Origin: an uncultured Lachnoanaerobaculum sp.
GTDB lineage: Bacteria > Bacillota > Clostridia > Lachnospirales > Lachnospiraceae
Direction: 5' to 3'
Length of the DNA: 31,197 nt
Assembly (NCBI GenBank): GCA_937925515.1
Contig: CALALP010000046.1
Span: 1-31,197 of the forward strand
Positions 17,279 to 24,831 of the stretch are shown one piece after another (position 1 is the first letter of the stretch; each line of letters starts with the position of its first letter). The translations under genes were made by a program, and so were the position numbers. The notes under the pieces were generated by a model. It was not told the DNA's origin and did no database searches. It worked only from the letters and a program-made list of their open reading frames with translations.

Positions 17279-20200
17279 TTAATCCCTTTTTCTTCCACAA
17301 CCACTGCAAAAGTTTCCTATATTCTTTCTAAAACCACATTCAGGACATTCCCAAGTAGCAGAAACTTCTGCCTTAGGCTTAGCTTTTCCACAACCACTAC
17401 AAAAGTTTCCTATATTCTTTCTAAAGCCACATTCAGGACATTCCCAAGTGTTAGAAAATTCTTGAGTAGTATTTGTATTTTCATTAAATCTAATAGTTTC
17501 TTTTTTAGGTTCAACTCTATTTTCATCTTCCGGATTTAACTGCCATTCATTTAAAAGGAATTGCTTTTTTAGCTCCTGAACCTTAGTTATCATAAAGCGA
17601 TAGTATCTTTTGACATCTTCTTGCTGCTCATTTGTAAGCTTACCTTTTATCTCTATTTCCATATCTGCAAGTATATCCTTATTCCAATTAGTTTCAAACT
17701 GATATGCTATAAAGGTGTCTCTACCTGCTTTTAAGGTGCTGCTTTTTCTTTCATTAAGCATATTATCAATACTTCTTCTAGGTTCTTCATCAGGATTCAT
17801 CTTGCAATAATGTAGAAAACCTCTATATAAAGGCTCTGAACTAAACTCAGAATCATCATTTATTTTTGCAAAAATTTCTTCCCTTGCAACTCCAAACTTA
17901 TCCTCATATTTATAATTTATGCTCTTAATTCTATATCTGTTTATATCAAACTTTCCCGTAGCATTTAGACAGTTTATAAAGCCGAATAAGATAATATCAT
18001 TATATCTATTTACTTCATTTATATAAAGCTCAAGTTCTTTCTTTATATCATCAAGTCTATTCATAGCCTTTTTCAAGTATTCCCTAGACTCAAGTTCATC
18101 TAATACAATTTTTTGATAATATTTATAATGAATGAAATAGTCTATATGTATTCTTCTTTGCACAACAGGACTGTCTGCCGCACCGTCAGCAAAGTCGTCA
18201 ATTACTTTTTCAGGGCGATTTATTCTCCTATTTAGCTCATTTTCAAGCCATTTCTTATCTTCGTCCCACTTTTGAAGATTGAACTCGCCACTTGCAAGTA
18301 GATAATCTTCTTTTTTAAATTCTTTTTTAACTATCTTTTCTGAGTAGCAAATTTTATAATTTACAGGTTGAGCATTGATATCAACCGGCATTATAACCTT
18401 TTCTTCCTCAGCTTTAACATATAATTTTTCAAGTTCCTCTCCGTTTGGTGTAAACTCCGGAACTTTTGAATATGGCATAGGTGTTGGAAGTTCATTTCTC
18501 CAGTCATGCATACCTGAATCATCTATTCCTGAACCTCTACCTGTCTTAGCATAAAGATGTGCTCCTACTCCCGGCATAGCATTTGCTACACTTCTATATG
18601 AGTCATACATCTTGGTAACACCTTGATATGCGTAAAATGGTAGTCCACTATGAAATCTAAGCACAAATACTCTATCATTGATTCCTGTTTTTCTAACTGT
18701 ATAGTTTTTATCGGCTTTATTTTCCACAAAGCTACTAGCTGCATTGCAAATTACATTTGAGGCGGCAGGCACTGACATTCTACCTGTTGAAAAACTTGCT
18801 CCCATATTAAAAATAGGATTTTTCCAAAACATAGGTTGTGCCTTATCATTTAATTCACTTATAATTGTACTCTTTACAAGTTCAGTTAGTTCAGTTGTTC
18901 CTGCTACATCAGGATATTTTTCTTGTAAATAAGTCTGAATTGACTTATTCATTTCCACATTAAATATTTCCTGCATATAGGTACTTATAAACTGACCGAT
19001 TTGCGTGTCATCATTTGAAAGCCATTTTTTAGGGCTTTTTAAAAGTCTGTTTATAAAATCAGTTACAAGCTGATTAGGCTGCATTTTCTTTATAGCCTCG
19101 TCTAAGGTATCTCTTACTTCTGTAAGCTGCACTAATCTTATGGTATAAGCATCTGTTTGAGTAGATTTTAAGCTATTTAAATAATCTCCATTTTCCTTGA
19201 AAGTATCTTTTATATTGTCAAGCATGTTAATAAGCTTACTGAAAAAGCCGTCTTTAAGTTGATTTCTTAGACTTATTCTTAATGTTTCTAAAATTCTTTC
19301 AGCTCCCTTAAGTTCCTCTATCTCAACCTCATAGTTAAACCAATCTTGAACACAATCTTTGTAATTTTTAGCAAGTTTCTTTTTATTTGCAAAAATACCA
19401 TTATTCTTAAAAATTTCAGCTTGTGCCTTATATGCCTGATCTTGTGCAAAGTATAAGTCCTTGTTTGCAGTTTGTATATATTCTCCGACTTGTCTAATTT
19501 GCCCCTCTATATAATTAATTAAATTATATCCACCTTGACCTAAAATAGCTGATGCAAAATAAGGGCCTTTTTCTTCCTCTGCACTTATTTTGCAAAGTTC
19601 AAGGAATATTTTAACTTGTAAAGATTCTCCTCCATTTGCAGTTAATTTCTCCACATCTAAATCATCAGGAACTGATGTTAGAGCATTTTTCAAATAAGTT
19701 ATAACACCCCTAAGACTATCTATTGCCTTATCTCTTGGCTGTACCCATACTCTTGGATATACCCCAGGGTTATCAGAGCCTATCTCATAAATAGTCTGAT
19801 AATCTGCATCAGGAATCTGAACATTAGGATAATTATTACTTCTATGTATGTATTCTATTAAATCATCTACACTAAGCCCTATATTTTCAGCAAAAGAATT
19901 TACTGTATCTTTAGTAACTGTAACTGTTTTTACTCCTACTAACTCATGAAATCTTCTAATAAAGCCTGTTGTAAGATATGTAGCTATCTGAGTCATAGGA
20001 ATTTCTGCATTTGCAGCCCCAAGTATATGATAATTTAGATTAACTCCTGCATCTTTAGGTAAAAGTCCCACTCCTGCAGTTACATTTGCCAAATGTCCTG
20101 ACATAGTAAGACCTGTATCATCTGCCTCGAGATTGTTTCCGTCTACTACTGCAAGATATGACATGACATAGTCTGCCGCTACATGTATACAATATTTAAA

Positions 20201-21109
20201 GCCGTCAGTTATAACTGTTCCGTCAGCTTTTTTTGCAGAAATCAAATGACACATATCTACAGGTGGCTCATCAGTATCAACTACAAATCCCTCGTCATAA
20301 ACTTGCTTAAATCTCTCTTTTGCACTTCTAAGATTCATTAAATAATCAAGCTCTTTGATAGCTGCATAGCCATTGCTCTCATTGTATAAAACAAGTTCTC
20401 TATTGGCAGCCACTTCTCTTTTACTTGTTACAACGTCAGGTAAAAAGAAAAATCCCATTATCTTACCATTTCCACCAATACCAAGGTCTTTTAAGGCTTT
20501 TCTAACTATGTAGCAAGTATCTAAAAAGCAACCACTTCCTGTACCCCCTGAAATTCCTGCAAAAATATACACATGTACATTATCATTTGGCATATTTTCC
20601 ATTGCCAAATTGATTTTTCCTGAAATAAGTGTACTTAATCTCTGAGCTTTTTTTATAATCATATATCTCCCAAGCTGTCTTACTCCTCCTGCTCCATGTG
20701 GTGCAAGCAGTGCAGTAATATGGTCTATATCCATCCAGTTAAGCCTAGGGTCATCAAGTATAGGTTTTTTATCATTATGACTTATAATAGTGTTTAATGC
20801 AGGGTCTTGAATTGAAATGAACTCAGTATCTGCATTGATTTTAGCCTCTCCACGAATCTGTTTAAAATCTGTTTCATCTGAATCAATAGCTAAAAACTGT
20901 ATGTGTTTATATAATTTTACAGCACTATCATCTTCTTCATTATCAGACTTTAATTGCTGATAAACTTTTTGTTTAAGCCTTGATAATGCTCTTACGCCTG
21001 TACCTCCTATACCTATTGCAAGCACTGCTGCCTCTTTACTTTGTGCAGACTTTTGAAACTGAGGAATAATTCCCCCTCCACTGTTTAATAATAATGAATT
21101 ATATATCAT
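17279..21109 (-). CDS. tubulin/FtsZ-like GTPase with two C-terminal zinc ribbons
   Basis: A 1276-aa protein. The N-terminal ~450 residues carry tubulin-superfamily nucleotide motifs: GIGGTGVRAL (33-42, first glycine loop), GAGGVRQLGR (139-148) and the signature loop SGGTGSGC (187-194). They correspond to the bacterial 'tubulin-like' family rather than FtsZ, which is about 380 aa. The middle (about 500-1200) is largely helical with coiled-coil-like stretches. The end (1221-1276) holds two near-identical CPECG...FCSGCG zinc ribbons (Cys 1224, 1227, 1237, 1240 and 1255, 1258, 1268, 1271). Four-Cys ribbons often bind nucleic acid or partner proteins. GAGAGGCGAG precedes the ATG at 21109, 26 bases after the vWA gene. 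It probably forms GTP-dependent filaments or acts as a non-polymerising switch at the centre of the system. The superfamily call is firm; polymerisation is inference. Confidence 0.88.
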   Translation of the reverse strand: MIYNSLLLNSGGGIIPQFQKSAQSKEAAVLAIGIGGTGVRALSRLKQKVYQQLKSDNEEDDSAVKLYKHIQFLAIDSDETDFKQIRGEAKINADTEFISIQDPALNTIISHNDKKPILDDPRLNWMDIDHITALLAPHGAGGVRQLGRYMIIKKAQRLSTLISGKINLAMENMPNDNVHVYIFAGISGGTGSGCFLDTCYIVRKALKDLGIGGNGKIMGFFFLPDVVTSKREVAANRELVLYNESNGYAAIKELDYLMNLRSAKERFKQVYDEGFVVDTDEPPVDMCHLISAKKADGTVITDGFKYCIHVAADYVMSYLAVVDGNNLEADDTGLTMSGHLANVTAGVGLLPKDAGVNLNYHILGAANAEIPMTQIATYLTTGFIRRFHELVGVKTVTVTKDTVNSFAENIGLSVDDLIEYIHRSNNYPNVQIPDADYQTIYEIGSDNPGVYPRVWVQPRDKAIDSLRGVITYLKNALTSVPDDLDVEKLTANGGESLQVKIFLELCKISAEEEKGPYFASAILGQGGYNLINYIEGQIRQVGEYIQTANKDLYFAQDQAYKAQAEIFKNNGIFANKKKLAKNYKDCVQDWFNYEVEIEELKGAERILETLRISLRNQLKDGFFSKLINMLDNIKDTFKENGDYLNSLKSTQTDAYTIRLVQLTEVRDTLDEAIKKMQPNQLVTDFINRLLKSPKKWLSNDDTQIGQFISTYMQEIFNVEMNKSIQTYLQEKYPDVAGTTELTELVKSTIISELNDKAQPMFWKNPIFNMGASFSTGRMSVPAASNVICNAASSFVENKADKNYTVRKTGINDRVFVLRFHSGLPFYAYQGVTKMYDSYRSVANAMPGVGAHLYAKTGRGSGIDDSGMHDWRNELPTPMPYSKVPEFTPNGEELEKLYVKAEEEKVIMPVDINAQPVNYKICYSEKIVKKEFKKEDYLLASGEFNLQKWDEDKKWLENELNRRINRPEKVIDDFADGAADSPVVQRRIHIDYFIHYKYYQKIVLDELESREYLKKAMNRLDDIKKELELYINEVNRYNDIILFGFINCLNATGKFDINRYRIKSINYKYEDKFGVAREEIFAKINDDSEFSSEPLYRGFLHYCKMNPDEEPRRSIDNMLNERKSSTLKAGRDTFIAYQFETNWNKDILADMEIEIKGKLTNEQQEDVKRYYRFMITKVQELKKQFLLNEWQLNPEDENRVEPKKETIRFNENTNTTQEFSNTWECPECGFRKNIGNFCSGCGKAKPKAEVSATWECPECGFRKNIGNFCSGCGRKRD
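17293..17449. repeat. tandem 64-bp duplication encoding the twin zinc ribbons
   Basis: Segments 17293-17356 and 17386-17449 are direct repeats offset by 93 bases (31 codons), with only two mismatches that I can count over 64 bases. Each encodes one ribbon, and the amino-acid copies are identical over TWECPECGFRKN...CSGCG. The nucleotide identity at synonymous sites points to a recent duplication or ongoing gene conversion. Confidence 0.85.
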
Positions 21110-21135
21110 AACTCGCCTCTCTTTCCTATTTTTAA

Positions 21136-23205
21136 TTATACATTTCTTTGTCTACTTCTACTTCTATTTCTATTTCCATTATTTGGTGTTACCTTTATAC
21201 TAATGCCCCTTGTATGAGCTGCATCTGTATATAAAGTATAACGCCCACCATTAACATTTACCTTATTTACAGGCTCTTTTGAATTACCATAATAAAACTT
21301 AGTATTACTTATAAACATAAGCTTGTTTCCTCCTGTAGGGAAGAAATAGCTTTTATTTACATCAAAACCACATTCTCCAACTGCATATAATCTAAGCTTT
21401 CTCTTGCCTCTAAAGCTAACTACATTTGATGCCATACCTCTATTATCACTAATATTCTTAACTTCCACATCTCCATAAAAAACTTGATTATAATGTCTTA
21501 CTATCGCCAAAATAATTATTATAAGTATAGCAAGTAAAATCAGAATTGTAGTTGTATCTATCAAATATTCCAAGTTTGTAACTTTCATGTGAAATGTAAG
21601 TGGCGTAGCTGCTCCCTCTTTATCAACTGCCTCTACTACTACATTTCCACTTTTACTCTTTCTAGTATTTATATTTAATTTATCATTATCTATTATAGCT
21701 GTTTTATCCACAAGCTGACTACTTGCTATCCTATATATAAGATTAGTACCGTCTTGATTATCTGTAAAATAATTACTTAAATTAAAGTCAGCCTTATGCC
21801 CTGTAAAAGGAGTTACCACAACACTTTTGGTTACAACACCGTCCTTAATGTCCTTAGCCGTTTCAATTATATTAGGTGCAGTATTACCAAAGTTTAAGTT
21901 AAGTTCATTTGACTTTGTTTCTATATCTGCACTCTTAAAAATTGCATACACCGTATAACTACTACTTTTTTCAGCTGTTAGCTCATACATAAAAGTACCG
22001 TCAGTGGTACTTGCAGACATCTCATAACTTTCTTCTGCACCTGTTTCATTATTCTTAACTACAATACTTGCTTTATATTCGCTAGTTACTGCATTATCCA
22101 TTATAGCACCTGATTCATTTTTTAAATATGCTGTAACCTTTGCCGCCTTGCCAACCTCATATTCATTTGACTCTGTTTCTAATGCTCCCTCTACATTCAT
22201 TGAATAAAGCACATTTATAGTAACCTTATCAGAGGGACTTCCATTTAATACAACTTTCCAACTTCCCGACTTAGGTTCAACTAATTTAATAACCTTTACA
22301 TTTCCTGCACTCATAGACATATTTTCAATGTCCTCAATAGATACATCGCCACTTGGAGAAGTCAAAGCTATATTACCTACCCCATTTGAATCTATTATTA
22401 TATTTACTTCCTCTGCTCCGTAACTAGGAACTGTAAAATCATATTCAAAAATGCCCTCTTCATTGTAGCTTGCATCTAGTCTATCAAGCCCTGAAGTTGC
22501 AAATATTAGTTTATAAAAACTTTCAAATGCACTCTCCAAATCACTAGCATCCTTTACCTCGAGAGTATCCCCTGAAGTTCTTGTTGAAATTTCTCTAAGC
22601 TCAGCAGGATCTGCTACCTCTGAGGCATTTAAACATATTGTATATACAGGAATGTTGGCATCTTGAGCTGCAACTATTGCAGTTTCCTTATTTTCAAGTG
22701 ATTTTTTATAGGCTTTCTCATCATTTCCAAGATCAGACCTTCCGTCTGAAAAAAGTATAATTACTGATTTTAGACCATTTTGCTCTGAGGCATCTTTTAG
22801 AGTATTAACTGCCTCAAGAAGTGAACCTCCGATATCAGTATCTCCTGTTATGGGAGTATTTCTTATTTCATTTGATAAATTTAACTTGCTCTCTCTGCCG
22901 TCTACTGACATTAAACCGGAATGAAACGCATAACCTGATTTATTATCATTAAATACTACTGTATCTATGTTATTTCCCTTGTTTGTAAGTAATGCTAAAA
23001 ATAAATCAATAGCATCATAACGCAACTTATTTGGATCAGTAGAACCAAGCGAACCACTTCCGTCAATTACAAGTCCCACATTAAAATGTGTTAAATTGTT
23101 GTACTTTATTTTTTGTACATCTGCTCTAATTATAGAAATATTAACTGTAATAAGCAAAAACATAATTAAAAATGTTTTTAAAATCTTAGCTTTCCTTTTT
23201 AACAT
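21136..23205 (-). CDS. membrane-anchored von Willebrand A (vWA) domain protein
   Basis: A 689-aa protein with a signal peptide: basic start MLKRKAK, hydrophobic core, probable cut after IIRA near residue 28. The vWA domain spans about 40-235 with a complete metal-binding MIDAS site: DGSGS (D48, S50, S52), TGDTDIGG (T123) and FSDG (D154). Two or three beta-sandwich, Ig- or cadherin-like segments follow (about 245-545, including the AVDKEGAATPL type of ending). Then comes one membrane helix (about 549-570), a small beta domain, and a basic Arg/Ser tail. Topology puts the vWA and beta domains outside and the 120-residue C-terminal part inside the cell. AAGGAGG lies four bases before the ATG at 23205. 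It is the first gene of the operon, with a promoter at 23253-23281. It is a likely ligand or surface sensor that signals inward to the tubulin-like and GTPase products. Confidence 0.88.
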   Translation of the reverse strand: MLKRKAKILKTFLIMFLLITVNISIIRADVQKIKYNNLTHFNVGLVIDGSGSLGSTDPNKLRYDAIDLFLALLTNKGNNIDTVVFNDNKSGYAFHSGLMSVDGRESKLNLSNEIRNTPITGDTDIGGSLLEAVNTLKDASEQNGLKSVIILFSDGRSDLGNDEKAYKKSLENKETAIVAAQDANIPVYTICLNASEVADPAELREISTRTSGDTLEVKDASDLESAFESFYKLIFATSGLDRLDASYNEEGIFEYDFTVPSYGAEEVNIIIDSNGVGNIALTSPSGDVSIEDIENMSMSAGNVKVIKLVEPKSGSWKVVLNGSPSDKVTINVLYSMNVEGALETESNEYEVGKAAKVTAYLKNESGAIMDNAVTSEYKASIVVKNNETGAEESYEMSASTTDGTFMYELTAEKSSSYTVYAIFKSADIETKSNELNLNFGNTAPNIIETAKDIKDGVVTKSVVVTPFTGHKADFNLSNYFTDNQDGTNLIYRIASSQLVDKTAIIDNDKLNINTRKSKSGNVVVEAVDKEGAATPLTFHMKVTNLEYLIDTTTILILLAILIIIILAIVRHYNQVFYGDVEVKNISDNRGMASNVVSFRGKRKLRLYAVGECGFDVNKSYFFPTGGNKLMFISNTKFYYGNSKEPVNKVNVNGGRYTLYTDAAHTRGISIKVTPNNGNRNRSRSRQRNV
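21139..21180. repeat. short repetitive coding tail (Arg-Asn/Arg-Ser)
   Basis: Minus-strand codons alternate AGA with AAT or AGT and encode NRNRSRSRQR at the C-terminus of the vWA protein. This low-complexity basic tail lies on the cytosolic side and could bind acidic partners or nucleic acid. It is a simple hexanucleotide repeat and may vary in length between strains. Confidence 0.6.
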
Positions 23206-23252
23206 AAAGCCTCCTTATAATACTATTATTTTTAGCCATTATTGACCTCTTT

Positions 23253-23281
23253 ATTATAGTAAATCTATGTAAAAAAGTCCA
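23253..23281 (-). promoter_or_regulatory. sigma-A type promoter of the ten-gene operon
   Basis: On the minus strand, -35 TGGACT (23276-23281, 4 of 6) and -10 TATAAT (23253-23258, consensus) are spaced by 17 bases. Transcription would start near 23246, leaving a 40-base leader before the vWA gene. No other good promoter was noticed inside the operon, where gaps are at most 27 bases. Confidence 0.65.
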
Positions 23282-23315
23282 CATTGCAGAATATAAGAGC
23301 TAATACTTATAAAAT

Positions 23316-23353
23316 AAGCCCCTAGTTTTCACAAAAGCAAAAACTAAGAGCTT
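23316..23353. terminator. bidirectional terminator-like stem-loop between the CRISPR remnant and the operon
   Basis: AAGCCCCTAGTTTT (23316-23329) and AAAACTAAGAGCTT (23340-23353) pair over 14 bp, with two C-A mismatches on the plus strand or two G-T wobbles on the minus strand, around a 10-base loop. A T-rich stretch (TTTATTATTT) follows on the plus strand and TTATTTTAT on the minus strand. It would end transcription from the CRISPR side before the promoter at 23253-23281. Confidence 0.6.
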
Positions 23354-23393
23354 TTATTATTTGGTGGTAAAGTTTTATACTATTTATTGATTG

Positions 23394-23425
23394 ATTTCAA
23401 TCCACGCACCTACGAGAGGTGCGAC
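23394..23425 (-). CRISPR. solitary subtype I-C CRISPR repeat (collapsed array)
   Basis: On the minus strand the 32 bases begin GTCGCACC and end GTGGATTGAAAT, the hallmark start and end of I-C repeats. CGCACCT and AGGTGCG form the expected 7-bp stem with loop CTCGT. Only one copy is present in the window; no second repeat or spacer set follows. It lies about 210 bases beyond the end of the cas2 remnant, in the position and orientation of the first repeat after the leader in I-C loci. Recombination between first and last repeats would leave exactly this. Confidence 0.85.
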
Positions 23426-23637
23426 TGTAATTTTACACAAACTACAGATAATAAAAACTATAATACTTATCACTTAATATAGCCAATCAATAAAACATAA
23501 ACTATCTATGTATTATTATACATATTTCATAAGAAATTTCAATAAATTATATTACACATAAATAATATACTGTGCGAACCCTCATACTATTTATGTGTAA
23601 CTCCACTTCGTATAACTATACATCTTAACTAATTGCC
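23426..23637 (-). other. probable CRISPR leader remnant
   Basis: This 212-base AT-rich stretch lies between the cas2 remnant and the single repeat and has no ORF of note. It contains a perfect 12-bp inverted repeat TTACACATAAAT (23552-23563) / ATTTATGTGTAA (23589-23600) and, in its loop, TGCGAACCC. As I recall, GTGCGAACC-type sequences lie just after cas2 in I-C loci. Position is the main evidence. With the repeat and terminator it accounts for most of the 432-base gene-free gap 23206-23637. Confidence 0.5.
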
Positions 23638-24090
23638 TTATAATAACAAAGTTCCTGTATCAGGATTATAGGTGTCATCTTTTCCCATACTCTCAACTTT
23701 TCTTTCCCAATTTTTACCCATATAGTAAAATCTTATACTGTCATTTTCAAAGTCAATAATTTTAGAAATCTTATTCTTTATAATCCTAAGTTGTGCAGAA
23801 TCAATACTACATTCAAAAACAGAATTTTGTACTCTCTGCCCATAATTAGTACATATCTTAGCCACTTTTCTAAGATTATTTTTAATCTTATTCTGAAAAA
23901 GTGAGTCTGCCTTTCCAATGTCATGTAGCACTCCCAATAAATATGCTGTATAGTAAAGTTTTATATCCCTTGCTTTTTTTACAGCTAATTTTGCAGTCTT
24001 CAAAAGATGTGTAAGTAATAGTTGTTCTTTACCTGTTTCTGTATCTCTATGTGCTATAATAGGTTCTTTGTCTAAATCATTAGAATTCAT
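23638..24090 (-). pseudogene. chimeric Cas3-HD::Cas2 reading frame, remnant of a type I-C cas operon
   Basis: An intact 150-aa frame. Residues 11-70 match the start of I-C Cas3: IAHRD, EQLLLTHLLKTA, and YLLGVLHDIGKAD with the HD pair at 56-57 and FQNKI after it. Residues 73-150 match the C-terminal three-quarters of I-C Cas2: LRKVAK, NYGQRVQNSVFEC, SIRFYYMGKN, and a TYNPDTGTLLL ending. Cas3 is normally the first gene and Cas2 the last, so a deletion removed the rest of cas3, cas5, cas8c, cas7, cas4, cas1 and the start of cas2, and left the frame open. The Cas2 catalytic Asp near its N-terminus and the later Cas3 HD metal ligands, helicase and nuclease parts are gone, so neither activity is expected. 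I chose the ATG at 24090 because AGGAG lies 12 bases upstream. It could be translated, but is most simply a fossil. Confidence 0.8.
23871..23890. repeat. perfect inverted repeat at the cas3/cas2 junction
   Basis: TAAGATTA (23871-23878), TTTT, TAATCTTA (23883-23890). This 8-bp perfect palindrome spans the codons for KIKNNL, exactly where Cas3-like sequence changes to Cas2-like sequence. It may mark the deletion breakpoint. Confidence 0.65.
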
Positions 24091-24216
24091 TTTATAAATA
24101 TACTCCTTATAATTATACATTTTTTTTAGATTACAAGTTTTGATTAATTTATGCAATACTGTATTTGTAAATTCAAAAAAATAGAAACACATGGTGCAAC
24201 CCAAGGTAAAAGCCTC

Positions 24217-24369
24217 TTTGATGAGGATCATATATGTGTTTCTATCTTTCTCACAAGCTAATTTAAACTCATCAGCAAGTTCTTTATATGTCTTAGATGA
24301 TTTAGCTACATAATTATTACTATTACTCCACTTTTCTTGTGGTCTAATCTTTTTTTCTTCAACGCCTTT
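24217..24369 (-). pseudogene. decayed coding frame upstream of the cas remnant
   Basis: On the minus strand the frame that later becomes cas3 is open from 24369, just after a TGA at 24370-24372. It begins KGVEEKKIRPQEKW and continues YKELADEFKLACEKD. This is soluble, helical, protein-like sequence resembling short clostridial regulator-like proteins, but it has no ATG, GTG or TTG near its beginning. A one-base frame change near 24366-24370 would join it to the small hydrophobic ORF at 24359-24442. It is probably the remains of a small gene. Confidence 0.3.
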
Positions 24370-24442
24370 TCAACATATCATAGGCATAGCCGGCTAACTG
24401 ACTTGCTATTATAGCAAGCACTACTGCAATTATTATCTTCAT
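24359..24442 (-). CDS. possible 27-aa hydrophobic peptide
   Basis: Starts MKIIIAVVLAIIASQ and ends MLKRR: one predicted membrane helix with a basic tail, the shape of small membrane proteins and of some type I toxins. No good ribosome binding site precedes the ATG at 24442, but the end of the 10-aa ORF with its strong site is 23 bases upstream. It overlaps the decayed frame at 24217-24369 in another frame and may be the first half of one frameshifted gene. Confidence 0.25.
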   Translation of the reverse strand: MKIIIAVVLAIIASQLAGYAYDMLKRR

Positions 24443-24465
24443 ATCGATTTTTATATGTGTAGGTG

Positions 24466-24498
24466 TTATTCTTTTCTCTTTCTACTCCCACCTACCAT
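24466..24498 (-). CDS. possible 10-aa peptide with a very strong ribosome binding site
   Basis: AAAGGAGG stands 7 bases before an ATG that encodes only MVGGSRKRKE before TAA. It begins 21 bases after the hicB stop, so it would be on the same transcript. It is either the start of a broken gene, such as a lost HicA toxin or another small protein, or a leader peptide. I do not recognise it. Confidence 0.25.
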   Translation of the reverse strand: MVGGSRKRKE

Positions 24499-24519
24499 AT
24501 ATTTTCCTCCTTTCTTCTC

Positions 24520-24780
24520 TTAATATATAGTATCTGCTGCAATCAAAGATACAAATTCATCTTTTTTAGTTATTATATCTTTAATATCACTTGCTATCGG
24601 AATTTCTTTCCTATCTTGTTCTAAATCATATAAAATTAATGCAAGTACATCTTTTGCCATTTTTATTGCATCATATAAGTTTTCTCCACAAGTATAGCAA
24701 CTTGGAACATCGGGAAAATTAACACTATATCCACCTTCAACTTCCTTTGTAAATACTGCCGGATAAATATATTTGGCCAT
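24520..24780 (-). CDS. hicB: HicB-family antitoxin (orphan)
   Basis: An 86-aa protein with the HicB half-RNase-H fold pattern: YPAVFTKEVEGGYSVNFPDVP, then CYTCGENLYDAIKMAKDVLALIL and an EIPIAS end. HicB proteins neutralise the HicA mRNA interferase and bind DNA as repressors, though this short form lacks an obvious C-terminal DNA-binding domain. The start at 24780 is set by GGAGG five bases upstream; an in-frame ATG at 24861 has no such site. No HicA-like ORF (60-80 aa with a conserved His) is visible on either side. It may be an orphan antitoxin left by decay, or protection against HicA from mobile DNA. Confidence 0.8.
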   Translation of the reverse strand: MAKYIYPAVFTKEVEGGYSVNFPDVPSCYTCGENLYDAIKMAKDVLALILYDLEQDRKEIPIASDIKDIITKKDEFVSLIAADTIY

Positions 24781-24802
24781 AACAACCTCCTTGTATATAA
24801 CT

Positions 24803-24831
24803 ATTATATGTCTTATTATACATATCTCCAA
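24803..24831 (-). promoter_or_regulatory. promoter of hicB
   Basis: On the minus strand, -35 TTGGAG (24826-24831, 3 of 6) and -10 TATAAT (24803-24808, consensus) are separated by 17 bases, placing the start about 16 bases before the hicB ATG. The region is AT-rich, so the -35 is weak evidence. Confidence 0.45.

Noticed and set aside
15387..17309. Longer start (17309) for the 629-aa protein
   Set aside because: It would overlap the tubulin-like gene by 31 bases, encode tubulin-tail sequence in another frame and lack a ribosome binding site; the ATG at 17276 fits better.
24091..24231. Longer start for the Cas3::Cas2 frame (in-frame ATG at 24231, 24189 or 24120)
   Set aside because: AGGAG lies between the 24120 ATG and the 24090 ATG, and the extra residues do not resemble the start of Cas3.
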